Source of the DNA: VGEM01 sp033764265
GTDB lineage: Bacteria; Pseudomonadota; Alphaproteobacteria; Rhodospirillales; Rhodospirillaceae
Length of the DNA: 45,563 nucleotides
Reading direction: 5' to 3'
Assembly: GCA_033764265.1 (NCBI GenBank)
Contig: JANRJB010000003.1
Coordinates: 1-45,563, forward strand
The translations under genes and the position numbers were made by a program. The notes below the pieces were generated by a model. That model saw nothing but the letters and a program-made list of their open reading frames with translations. It was not told the origin of the DNA and did no database searches. Positions 15,948 to 23,728 of the stretch are shown piece after piece (the stretch's first letter is position 1; every line of letters begins with the position of its first letter).

Positions 15948-18485
15948 ATGAATCGCGCCCATTTGCAGGCCGCCTTGGCCGCCACCACCGCGCTCGCGCT
16001 TCTGCCGCAGGCCGCGGCGCCGGTATTGGCCCAGGCGCAAGAGGCTCAAGCCCCGGCGCTCGAGGAGATCGTTGTGACGGCGCGCAAGCGGGCCGAAAGC
16101 CTGCAGGAGATTCCGGTGTCGGTCACCGCGTTCACCGCCGATCAGATCGAACGCGCCGGTTTCGTCGACCTGGAAGACGTGGCGGTGCAGACGCCGGGTT
16201 TCCAGTTCAACAACCAGCTCGCCGGCCTGCGCCCCGGGCGGCTGTTCTCCAACATGCGCTTCCGCGGCATCGAGGGTTCGGAGTTCGCCACGCTGCAGAC
16301 CGCCTCGCTGTTCGTCGACGGCGTGTTCGCGCTGCAAGGCGCGCAGTCGATCAGCCTGATGGACCTGGAGCGGGTGGAAATCATCAAGGGCCCACAGTCG
16401 GCCCAGTTCGGCCGCAATTCCTTCGCCGGCGCGGTCAACTACATCACCTCCGATCCCAGCGTCGACGAGTTTTCCGGCAGGGTCCAGATCGAGGGCGCGA
16501 CACGCGATTCCTACGAACTGCAGGCCCGCCACGAAGGCCCGCTGGTCGACGGCAAGCTGGCCTACCGGTTGAACGCGCGCCTCTACCAGAAAGGCGCGCA
16601 GTGGACCGCCACCGACGGCGGCGCGCTGGGTGAACAGACCACGCGGGCCGTGTCGGGCATGCTGCTCGGCAAGCCGTCCGACGCGTTCGAGCTGAAGCTG
16701 CGCGTGTTCTACCAGAAAGACAACGACGGCCCGGCGCCGACCGCCTTTCTGGTCGGCCGCCTGAACGACACCTGCACCGGCAAAACCGTCACCACCAAGG
16801 CCGGCTTGACGCTGCGCCCGGTGCGGTTCGTCTGCGGCGACATCCCCAGCCCGGGCGCGCCCAACGCGCCTTTGGTTACCTCGAACACCAGCCTGTTTCC
16901 GGCCGATCGCGCCTTCACCGGCGCCAACGCCAATTTCCTGGTGACGCAGTTGCTGAACTTCAACCAGGTGCCCGGCGTGCCGAAGCTGAACGGCTTCGGT
17001 CTTGAGCGCGAGATTTTCCGCGCGAGCCTGCAAGGCGGCTACGACTTCGCCAACGGCATGTCGCTCGATTTCACGGCGGCTTACAACGACAACGCCGCCA
17101 ACGACCTGCGCGACTGGGACATGACCGACAACCCGACCTTCAACCAGTGGTACGTGACCAACCCGCAGGCCGGCGACGACCTCAGCTTCGACGTTCGCCT
17201 GCAGTCGAGCGGCGAGGACCGGCTGCGCTGGATGGCCGGCGGCAACTACTACACCCAGGATTTCCGAACCTCCGGCAACGGCGGCGTGTTCGTCACCGCG
17301 TGCGGCAACTTCGCCGGCCTCGGCACCGGCGAAACCGGCTTCTGCTCCGCGCCCGGCCTGTTCCCGACCGGCCTCGACGCCAACGATTTCATCGACGTGT
17401 GGGGCGTCTACGGCACTTTGTCCTACGACATCGTGGAAAACCTGACGCTCGATCTGGAAGCCCGCTACATGAACGACGAGCGCGGCGACGGCACCGGCTT
17501 CACCCGCGACTACAAACAGTTCCTGCCGCGCGTCTCGCTCAGCTATCAGGCCACGGACGAGGTCAACCTGTACGCCAACTGGTCGCGCGGCAAGCTGCCG
17601 GGCGTGATCAATTCCAATGTCATCAACTGCCAGACCCAGACCTACACCCAGCCGTTCATCGACCCGCGCACCGGCCGGCCCAGCACGTCGTCGGAGTGCC
17701 AGCAGTACACCGAGGCGCTGGGCGACCGCGCCCAGCCGTTCACGCCGCAGCAGACCCTCGAAGCCTGGGAGGTCGGCATCAAGACCACGCTGGCCGATGG
17801 GCGAGCCACGGTGAACCTGGCGGCCTACGATTACAAATGGAAGAACCAGCCGTTCAACACGTTCGTGACCGTTGTGCGCGACGACAACGGCGACCGCATC
17901 CCCAACACCAACGTCAATTTCTTCCCGGTCCAGACGCCGGGCAGCTCGAAGTCGCAGGGCATCGAACTGGAAACCGCGTTCGCCCCGGCCGAAGGATGGA
18001 ACTTCCAGGCCAACCTCAGCTACAACAAGAACAAGTTCATCGAGTTCTTCACCGCGCTCGACGCCCAGACGCTCACGCTCGGCGGCGCGCCCAACACGCA
18101 AATCAACGTCAAGGGCAACCGCGCCAGCCGCTTCCCCAAGTGGCAAGGCAACCTTGCCGGCACCTATACCGGCGCCTTCACCGGCGACTGGGATTGGTTT
18201 GCGCGTGGCGACCTGGTCTACAACGGCCGGCACTTCACCGGCCTGACCAACCTCGCCACCGTGAAAAGCTGGTTCAATGTCGCCCTGCGCGCGGGCGTGG
18301 AGCAGGACGGCGTGCGCATGGAGGTCTTCGTGAAAAACCTGCTGGACACCGAGCGTTGGGCCGCCGGCCAGGAAATCACCGACTTCACGCTGCGCTTCCC
18401 GCCGTTCGACTTCACCAAGCTGGGCGTGATCCTGCTGCCCCAGGACAAGCGCCAGTTCGGCATCCGCACCAGTCTCGACTTTTAG
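15948..18485 (+). CDS. TonB-dependent outer-membrane receptor
   Basis: The 845-residue protein has a signal peptide (to about residue 29), a TonB box EIVVTA at 40-45, and a plug domain beginning RKRAESLQEIPVSVTAF and including VEIIKGPQSAQFGRNSFAGA. The 22-strand barrel follows, ending in the terminal Phe of FGIRTSLDF that the outer-membrane assembly machinery recognises. GGGGAG precedes ATG 15948 by about ten bases. Barrel sequence is of the type common in sphingomonads and caulobacters, where such receptors take up plant- or lignin-derived compounds as well as iron complexes. Neighbouring catabolic genes and lack of siderophore genes favour an organic substrate over iron (inference). Confidence 0.93.
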   Translation: MNRAHLQAALAATTALALLPQAAAPVLAQAQEAQAPALEEIVVTARKRAESLQEIPVSVTAFTADQIERAGFVDLEDVAVQTPGFQFNNQLAGLRPGRLFSNMRFRGIEGSEFATLQTASLFVDGVFALQGAQSISLMDLERVEIIKGPQSAQFGRNSFAGAVNYITSDPSVDEFSGRVQIEGATRDSYELQARHEGPLVDGKLAYRLNARLYQKGAQWTATDGGALGEQTTRAVSGMLLGKPSDAFELKLRVFYQKDNDGPAPTAFLVGRLNDTCTGKTVTTKAGLTLRPVRFVCGDIPSPGAPNAPLVTSNTSLFPADRAFTGANANFLVTQLLNFNQVPGVPKLNGFGLEREIFRASLQGGYDFANGMSLDFTAAYNDNAANDLRDWDMTDNPTFNQWYVTNPQAGDDLSFDVRLQSSGEDRLRWMAGGNYYTQDFRTSGNGGVFVTACGNFAGLGTGETGFCSAPGLFPTGLDANDFIDVWGVYGTLSYDIVENLTLDLEARYMNDERGDGTGFTRDYKQFLPRVSLSYQATDEVNLYANWSRGKLPGVINSNVINCQTQTYTQPFIDPRTGRPSTSSECQQYTEALGDRAQPFTPQQTLEAWEVGIKTTLADGRATVNLAAYDYKWKNQPFNTFVTVVRDDNGDRIPNTNVNFFPVQTPGSSKSQGIELETAFAPAEGWNFQANLSYNKNKFIEFFTALDAQTLTLGGAPNTQINVKGNRASRFPKWQGNLAGTYTGAFTGDWDWFARGDLVYNGRHFTGLTNLATVKSWFNVALRAGVEQDGVRMEVFVKNLLDTERWAAGQEITDFTLRFPPFDFTKLGVILLPQDKRQFGIRTSLDF

Positions 18486-18515
18486 GCCCGCGCGGACCGG
18501 TGGCGCCCGCGGTCG

Positions 18516-18947
18516 TCAGGTTTTTTTCTCGGTGATCGGCGGAATGCCGGTCGGCACCAGCCCTTCGTGGTGGTGCACGATTTTCCACGTGCCGTTCACG
18601 CGGCGAAACACGTCGGTGATGCGCACGCGACCCTCGGCCGGGTTGGGCGGCTGGTACTTGAAGTTCAGGTAGAAGCGCGCCAGCGCGGTGTCGTCCCAGG
18701 CGTCGACCACCATGCCGTCGATGGTCATGGTCAGGGCCCCACGCGCCTGCATCTGGGCCTGGTCGTCGGCGTGGAACTTGTCGCGTTCGGCCCGTCCGCG
18801 GATCAGGTGCGGCGTGAACACGTCCCACACCGTGGCGTCGGCGGCCATATGATCCTCGATGCCGCCCGGCGCGTGGTCCTGGAAAGCCTTGAAGATGCCG
18901 TGAATGATGGCGCCGACTTCGCGCGCGACGCTGTCCTGCTCCGACAT
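18516..18947 (-). CDS. SnoaL-like/NTF2-fold protein
   Basis: The 143-residue protein has the cone-shaped SnoaL/DUF4440 layout: helical IIHGIFKAFQDH, MAADATVWDVFTPHLIRGRAE, then strands ALTMTIDGMVVDAW, ALARFYLNFKYQ, RVRITDVFRRVNGTWKIVHHHEG. The last strand with W-K-I-V-H-x-H is the family hallmark. Members are isomerases, cyclases, dehydratases or non-enzymatic. GGAGG lies seven bases before ATG 18947, which fixes the start well inside a longer frame. It is convergent with the TonB receptor and divergent from the second methyltransferase. Confidence 0.85.
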   Translation of the reverse strand: MSEQDSVAREVGAIIHGIFKAFQDHAPGGIEDHMAADATVWDVFTPHLIRGRAERDKFHADDQAQMQARGALTMTIDGMVVDAWDDTALARFYLNFKYQPPNPAEGRVRITDVFRRVNGTWKIVHHHEGLVPTGIPPITEKKT

Positions 18948-19119
18948 GACGGTTCCTCCGTTGCGATGATGGGGCCAGCTTAGGCAGCGCCGCGGCTTCG
19001 GAAAAGCGGCCGCGCAGGTTCGCACGGGTGTGAATTTTCGCTGCGAATGGATGCGAATCGTTGAGCGGGCGCGGCATTGGAGTATGCTTTTCGGCATTCG
19101 CGCACGATGGAGGCCGCCC

Positions 19120-20307
19120 ATGATCGTCGCTCTCAAGCAGCCGTTCCCGCACGCCATGATGCCGCTGCCCACGCACGACGAGCACGCGCGCGAGGACTTC
19201 ATCGTCACCCTGAAGATGCACATGACCGACCACGTCTACCCGTACGACGAGGCGATCTACGAGGCGAAGGCCAAGCCGCGCTTCGAGAAAGAACACGGCC
19301 GCCCGCCCGCCACCTGCGACGAGGTCCATCGTTTGATGATGGACGAGCCGTTCACCAAGTTCTGGAGCGCGGTGGCCCGCAACATGCAGGAGATGCTGTG
19401 GGACAACCAGGGCCGCATCGCGGAACACGAACTGCCCCGCATCCAGGCCTGGGTGAAGGACAAGGCCAAGGCGCCGCTCGGCAGCCTCGCGCTCGACCCC
19501 GACTTCAAGATCCCGCGCTACATCGATGCGGTCGACATCCACTGCATGCCGGGCGGCTATCAGACCACGCTGTCCGACGAGGACGTGTTCGTCGGCGCGG
19601 TCTACGACCGCGGCGCCTATTACTACACCAAGGGCACGGCCGGACGCCGGGGCGAGGGCGGGGCGACCGCCACCATCAACCTGATGCGCGACATATTCCC
19701 CGACTTCAAACCCAAGCGCATCCTCGACGTCGGCTGCGCCATCGGCTGGACCACCACGCCGTGGGTCGACGCCTTCCCCGACGCCGAGGTGCACGGCATC
19801 GACGTCGGCGCGGCGTTGCTGCGCTACGGCCACGGCCGCGCGGAGGCGCTGGGCAAAAAAGTTCACTTCCATCAGATGTCGGGGGAAGACCTGAAGTTTC
19901 CCGACGACCATTTCGATCTGGTGTTCTCCGGCGGCGTGTTCCACGAAACCTCGAACAACGCCGCGCGCAAGATCATCAAGGAAATGCACCGCGTGCTGCG
20001 GCCGGGCGGGCTGACGCTGAACTACGACATCCCCTACGGCGGCGAATACGGCCTGCACGCTCAGTTCATGCTGAACTGGGACAGCTACTACAACGCCGAG
20101 CCGTTCTGGCGGCAGTGGACGGCGATCGACCGCACCGAATTCCTGACCGCCGCCGGCTTCGACCCCGCCACCATCATCGACGCCTGGGCCGACCGCGACC
20201 ACGACGGCACCTTCAGGCTGTTCCCCAAGCCGTTCGACGAGCGGCACACCAACCCGCGCGGCGGCATCGGCCGGCCGCAGTTCTTCGGCGCGCGCAAGGC
20301 GGCGTGA
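19120..20307 (+). CDS. class I SAM-dependent methyltransferase with extra N-terminal domain, paralogue 2
   Basis: The 395-residue protein has motif I LDVGCAIGWTT at about 202-212, HGIDVGAALLRYG (motif II), DLVFSGGVFHET (motif IV) and HRVLRPGGLT. Its N-terminal 190 residues carry SLALDPDFKIPRY (122-134) and VDIHCMPGG, aligned with the equivalent segments of the methyltransferase at 9569-10660; the order and spacing from motif I are also the same, so the two are full-length paralogues. GGAGG is seven bases before ATG 19120. It heads a plus-strand operon with GST, an acetoacetate-decarboxylase-like protein and cupins D and E. Substrate unknown. Confidence 0.87.
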   Translation: MIVALKQPFPHAMMPLPTHDEHAREDFIVTLKMHMTDHVYPYDEAIYEAKAKPRFEKEHGRPPATCDEVHRLMMDEPFTKFWSAVARNMQEMLWDNQGRIAEHELPRIQAWVKDKAKAPLGSLALDPDFKIPRYIDAVDIHCMPGGYQTTLSDEDVFVGAVYDRGAYYYTKGTAGRRGEGGATATINLMRDIFPDFKPKRILDVGCAIGWTTTPWVDAFPDAEVHGIDVGAALLRYGHGRAEALGKKVHFHQMSGEDLKFPDDHFDLVFSGGVFHETSNNAARKIIKEMHRVLRPGGLTLNYDIPYGGEYGLHAQFMLNWDSYYNAEPFWRQWTAIDRTEFLTAAGFDPATIIDAWADRDHDGTFRLFPKPFDERHTNPRGGIGRPQFFGARKAA

Positions 20308-20347
20308 CGGACCAGCAGTTCGCGCCCGCCGCGCCGGGGATCGCGCG

Positions 20348-20986
20348 ATGATGCGTCTGCGCTACACGCCGATGAAGGGTTACGTGCACACGATCGAGGC
20401 GGTGGTCAACTACGCGGGCCTGCGCGACCGCGTCGAGCCGGTGAAGACCGACCCGTTCGACGAAATTGACAGCCTGATCGCCGACAATCCGCTGTCCACT
20501 GTGCCGACCCTGATCCTGGAGGGCGGCCAGGCGGTGTATGGCGGCCCGGTGATCTACGAGGTTCTCGACACGCTGCACGCGCGGCCGCGGCTGTTCCCGC
20601 CCGAACGCTGGCTGCCCGTGCGCCGGCTGTTGTGGCTGGCCGACGGGGTGTTCGACCAGTACATCCGCGCCACGCGCGAGGTGAAAGAACCGGACAACAT
20701 GCGCCGCCCGCACCTGGTGGCGCGCCAGTGGCGCAAGCTGCTGGCCGCGCTCGACGCCCTGGAGGCGCAGGCGCCGTCGTTCGGACCGCTCGACATCGGC
20801 CAGGTGCGCGCGGTCGGCACGCTCGCGTTTCTGGATCGCACTTACACGCTGGTGGTCGACCTGATGAAGATGGATGCGCTGCCCCCGGCGTTCGATTGGC
20901 GCAACGGCCGGCCCGCGCTGACGGCGTGGTACAACCGAACTGCGCCCGATCCGATCTTCACGCAGCCCCTGTTGCCCGAAACATGA
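20348..20986 (+). CDS. glutathione S-transferase family protein
   Basis: The 212-residue protein has a thioredoxin-like N-terminal domain (MRLRYTPMKGYVHTIEAVVN, then NPLSTVPTLILEGGQAVYGG with the cis-Pro of VPTL) and an all-helical C-terminal domain with DIGQVRAVGTLAFLDRTY, the N-capping-box region of GSTs. The usual Ser after YTP is replaced by Met-Lys, and the glutathione-binding E/D-S before I-x-E is G-P, so glutathione activation may differ. Bacterial GSTs in catabolic clusters cleave ether bonds, isomerise ring-cleavage products or dehalogenate. It lies in the methyltransferase 2 operon, 40 bases downstream. Confidence 0.85.
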   Translation: MMRLRYTPMKGYVHTIEAVVNYAGLRDRVEPVKTDPFDEIDSLIADNPLSTVPTLILEGGQAVYGGPVIYEVLDTLHARPRLFPPERWLPVRRLLWLADGVFDQYIRATREVKEPDNMRRPHLVARQWRKLLAALDALEAQAPSFGPLDIGQVRAVGTLAFLDRTYTLVVDLMKMDALPPAFDWRNGRPALTAWYNRTAPDPIFTQPLLPET

Positions 20987-21008
20987 CATTCGGCCGGAGC
21001 GACGCACC

Positions 21009-21833
21009 ATGAAGGGATTCACCCGGCCGTTCTCGCCCAACGGTTTGGCGTCGGCGTTGCCGCGGCTGCCGTGGCGCATGGCCGCCGACCAGATGATGAT
21101 CCATTTCGCCGCCGACCCGGCCGCGGTCAACGCCCTGATCCCGCCGCCGATGTCGCCCAACCCCGATATGCGCGGCCAGGCGTTCCTGTGGACGCCCAAC
21201 CTGATGGTCGATCCGCTCGACCCGGCCGAAGCCGCCGCCGCGTCGCACCCGGCGCGCACCCACTACAACGTGGCGGTGATCGCCGTTCCCACGCTGTTCA
21301 ACGGCAAGCCGTCGATGATCTCGGCGTTTCAGTGGTGCGACCGCGACTGGCTGGTGATCCTAAGCTGGATGATCGGCACCTGTTCCAAGCTGGCGGAGTT
21401 CCACACCACCGGCACGCATCCGCTGATGGCCGCGAACGGCGGAACCCGAACGGGCGGACTTGGCACGCCGCTCACCCGCACCGCGTCGCGCCTCGGCCAG
21501 CAGCTGTTGCGCGCGTCGTTGACCCCGCGCGAGGCGATCGCGCCGGCGGAGATGAGTTTCTATTTCAAGAATTTCCCCCTGGTGTCCGAACGCCACCTGC
21601 CCGATCTGCACGTGCCGCCGCGCGGCAAACCCCTGGTGCACGACCTGACGCAGATGGTGATGGGCGACGCCACCGGTTCGGGCCACGTGCGCGGGCCGGC
21701 CACGCTGACCTTCGGCGACTGCGACAACGAGGAACTGAAGGCGCTGGAACCGCTCGAGGTGTTCGCCGGCTACCGCTGGCAGATGGGGTTCCTGCTGCAC
21801 GGCATCGAGGTCGTGCACGATTACCTGGCGTAG
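21009..21833 (+). CDS. acetoacetate decarboxylase-like protein with altered active-site Lys pair
   Basis: The 274-residue protein matches the acetoacetate decarboxylase superfamily: VNALIPPPM near the N-terminus (the family's 'L-P-x-x-L/P' loop), a HYNVAVIAVPTLFNGKPSMI strand pair, WCDRDWLVILSWMIGT and FYFKNFPLVSERHLPDL. The active-site motif, P-K-K-L in the clostridial enzyme with the first Lys forming the Schiff base, aligns here by eye to C-S-K-L (residues 125-128), so the nucleophile may be missing while its neighbour is kept. It could be a related non-decarboxylating enzyme (aldolase-dehydratase types exist in the superfamily). GGAG precedes the ATG; cupin D follows after 19 bases. Confidence 0.75.
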   Translation: MKGFTRPFSPNGLASALPRLPWRMAADQMMIHFAADPAAVNALIPPPMSPNPDMRGQAFLWTPNLMVDPLDPAEAAAASHPARTHYNVAVIAVPTLFNGKPSMISAFQWCDRDWLVILSWMIGTCSKLAEFHTTGTHPLMAANGGTRTGGLGTPLTRTASRLGQQLLRASLTPREAIAPAEMSFYFKNFPLVSERHLPDLHVPPRGKPLVHDLTQMVMGDATGSGHVRGPATLTFGDCDNEELKALEPLEVFAGYRWQMGFLLHGIEVVHDYLA

Positions 21834-21852
21834 GCGGAGAGGGACCAGCGCC

Positions 21853-22737
21853 ATGCCCCGCCCGCACATCGAATTCGTCCAGGCCCAGGCGCTGCCATGG
21901 CGGGATGGACTGGCGAGCGGCGACCGCCCCGGCGCGTACAGCAAGACCTTGAGCGCGGACGAAAACAGCGGCGCAACCAGCATACTGATCGGCTATCCGC
22001 CCGGCTGGTCGTGGGGCGCCGGGGGACCGGGCATCGGCCACGTCCGCGCCGACGAAGAATTCCTGGTGCTCGATGGCGCGCTCGACATCGATGGCCGGCG
22101 CTACGGCAAGTATGCCTACGGCCTGTTGCCAGCGGGCTTCGCGCGCGAGGCGATGAGCGCGCCGGACGGCGCGGTCGTCGTCACCTTCTTCTCCGCGCCC
22201 GCCGTCGCCGCGCGCGGCGCGTCCAACGGCCACGACCCGCGCAAGCTGGTCGCGTACATCGACGCCCTCAACGCGCCCTACAAGAACGAGTGGGCGCGCA
22301 TGGGCAGCGCCGATGTGAACGTCAACGGCATTTCGATGAAGCTGCTGCGCGAGGACCCCGACACCCGCGACCAGACCTGGCTGCTGGGCGCGGTGGCCGG
22401 CTGGCCGGGCGGCGCGTTCGAGATTCACCCGGTGGTCGAGGAGATGTACCTGATCTCGGGCGAGATCATCGGCCCGTTCGGCCACATGCGCACCGGCGCC
22501 TATTTCTGGCGACCGCCCGGCCTGCGCCATGGGCCGTTCGGCACGGCGCGGCCGACGCTTCATCTGTTCCGCACCGAGGGCGGGCCCTTGTCCACCGTGT
22601 TCGAGCCGCCCGGCCAGCCGTGGGACTGGCAGGTGCCGTTCAGCCCGATCCTGCCGCCGGACATGGCGCACTTGACCGCTCACGAATATGCCGGGCCGCT
22701 CGACCACTGGGGCGTGCGCCCGAAAGCGGCGGCATGA
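21853..22737 (+). CDS. cupin D: double-cupin protein, close paralogue of cupin A
   Basis: The 294-residue protein starts RPHIEFVQAQALPW, almost the same as cupin A, and keeps the barrel-1 DEEFLVLDGALDIDGRRY and barrel-2 FEIHPVVEEMYLISGE with FWRPPGLRHGPFG. The second barrel has the His, Glu and His ligands; the first has none at motif 1. GGCGGAGAGGGA lies before ATG 21853. Its TGA overlaps the ATG of cupin E (ATGA), so the two are translationally coupled and may form a complex. Reaction unknown. Confidence 0.8.
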   Translation: MPRPHIEFVQAQALPWRDGLASGDRPGAYSKTLSADENSGATSILIGYPPGWSWGAGGPGIGHVRADEEFLVLDGALDIDGRRYGKYAYGLLPAGFAREAMSAPDGAVVVTFFSAPAVAARGASNGHDPRKLVAYIDALNAPYKNEWARMGSADVNVNGISMKLLREDPDTRDQTWLLGAVAGWPGGAFEIHPVVEEMYLISGEIIGPFGHMRTGAYFWRPPGLRHGPFGTARPTLHLFRTEGGPLSTVFEPPGQPWDWQVPFSPILPPDMAHLTAHEYAGPLDHWGVRPKAAA

Positions 22738-23489
22738 CGATTGCCGCGCCCACCGTCGCCGCCGCCGAGGGCGCAACGTTTCAGCCGTGCGGTTGGTTCG
22801 GGCGCGATGGCGTTGCGGCCCGCGTGCTGCGCCGCGACGGCGCGGGGCTTGTCGCGCTAATGCGCTATCCCGCCGGTTGGCGGGCCGCACCGCTGGAGTA
22901 TCTCGAGGCCGACGAGGCCTTCCTGGTGCTGAACGGTGCGCTTGTCGTCAACGGCACCACCTTTGCCCGCCAGGCCTACGGCGCGTTCTCGGCGTTCGCG
23001 CCGCGCCTGGGCGCCTGCGCGCCTGATGGCGCCACGGTACTCGCGTTTTTCTCCGCGCCGCCGCACGCGCGCGCCGGCATGACGCCCCCCGCTCAATCCG
23101 CGGCCTGTCGGCACGACGCCGCCCGCGACGTCGCCCGTCGCGGGCTCTATCTCGACGGCTGGGACGACGACTTCGCGCGGCTCGCCGCGCCGTTCTGGCA
23201 GGCCGCGTCGTCGCGCATCAAGCTGTTGCGGCGCGATCCGGCCGACGCCGGCGCCGACACATTGATCCTGGGCGTGTTGCCGATCTGGCGCGCGGCGCGA
23301 CCGTGGCGTCCGGCCACGGCGCTCGATCTCTTTGTGATCGAGGGCGACCTTGCATGGGACAGCGCCGTCCTCACCGCCGGCGCGTATGCCTTCATCCCGG
23401 CCGGCGCGAAGCTCGACGGCCTGCGCTCCACCGATGGCGCGACGCTGCTGATCCGCAGCCGGGGCGGTGGATATGGCGAGACGGGGTGA
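22734..23489 (+). CDS. cupin E: degenerate double-cupin protein
   Basis: The 251-residue protein begins at an ATG overlapping the cupin D stop by four bases. Barrel 1 keeps LEADEAFLVLNGALVVNGTT, clearly related to cupins A and D, but barrel 2 reads ALDLFVIEGDLAWDSAVL and AYAFIPAGAKLDGLRS, where the paralogues have HPVVEE and RHGPF. So no metal ligands remain in either barrel. It is probably a non-catalytic partner or regulator of cupin D. It is the last host gene before the prophage. Confidence 0.7.
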   Translation: MTIAAPTVAAAEGATFQPCGWFGRDGVAARVLRRDGAGLVALMRYPAGWRAAPLEYLEADEAFLVLNGALVVNGTTFARQAYGAFSAFAPRLGACAPDGATVLAFFSAPPHARAGMTPPAQSAACRHDAARDVARRGLYLDGWDDDFARLAAPFWQAASSRIKLLRRDPADAGADTLILGVLPIWRAARPWRPATALDLFVIEGDLAWDSAVLTAGAYAFIPAGAKLDGLRSTDGATLLIRSRGGGYGETG

Positions 23490-23546
23490 AATTGGCGCTC
23501 CCAACGGCAATAAGCAAACTAAGTAAATTCAGACAATTATTGCAGC

Positions 23547-23616
23547 GTGGGAAAGATCACAGTGAATTTTCGCACCACTGAATTGTAAGGTTTATTTCTG
23601 CCACGATCTTTCCCAC
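23547..23616. repeat. 12-base perfect inverted repeat at host-prophage junction
   Basis: GTGGGAAAGATC (23547-23558) and GATCTTTCCCAC (23605-23616) are exact inverted copies with a 46-base AT-rich spacer that contains a small CAGTG...CACTG hairpin. It lies in the 239-base gap between cupin E and the last prophage gene. It has no U tract and a long loop, so it is not a normal terminator. It may belong to the phage end or attachment region, but no second copy is visible in this window. Confidence 0.5.
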
Positions 23617-23625
23617 TCGGGGCAC

Positions 23626-23662
23626 AAAAAAACGCCCACCCCGGTCGTGACCGAGGTGGGCG
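23626..23662 (-). terminator. intrinsic terminator ending the prophage late operon
   Basis: On the minus strand a GC-rich stem (CGCCCACCTCGGTC paired with GACCGGGGTGGGCG, one mismatch, loop of two to four bases) is followed by seven T residues (23632-23626). It lies 67 bases after the stop of the last phage gene. Two further GC hairpins (23668-23689 and 23702-23715) lie between. Confidence 0.85.
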
Positions 23663-23667
23663 ATGTA

Positions 23668-23689
23668 CCGCCCGCAGCGGTGCGGGCGG
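23668..23689. other. 9-base perfect hairpin after last prophage gene
   Basis: CCGCCCGCA-GCGG-TGCGGGCGG forms a perfect stem with a four-base loop, followed by a smaller GCCCG-CCTA-CGGGC stem at 23702-23715. With the terminator next to it, it probably protects the 3' end of the late mRNA. Confidence 0.5.
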
Positions 23690-23728
23690 CGGCCTATACG
23701 TGCCCGCCTACGGGCGTAGCGGATCGAC

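Noticed and set aside
15852..18233. 793-codon minus-strand frame opposite the TonB receptor
   Set aside because: Low-complexity antisense frame; the plus strand encodes a complete receptor with signal peptide, TonB box and terminal Phe.
23547..23616. Rho-independent terminator for the cupin operon
   Set aside because: The arms are 46 bases apart and are not followed by a T tract on either strand.
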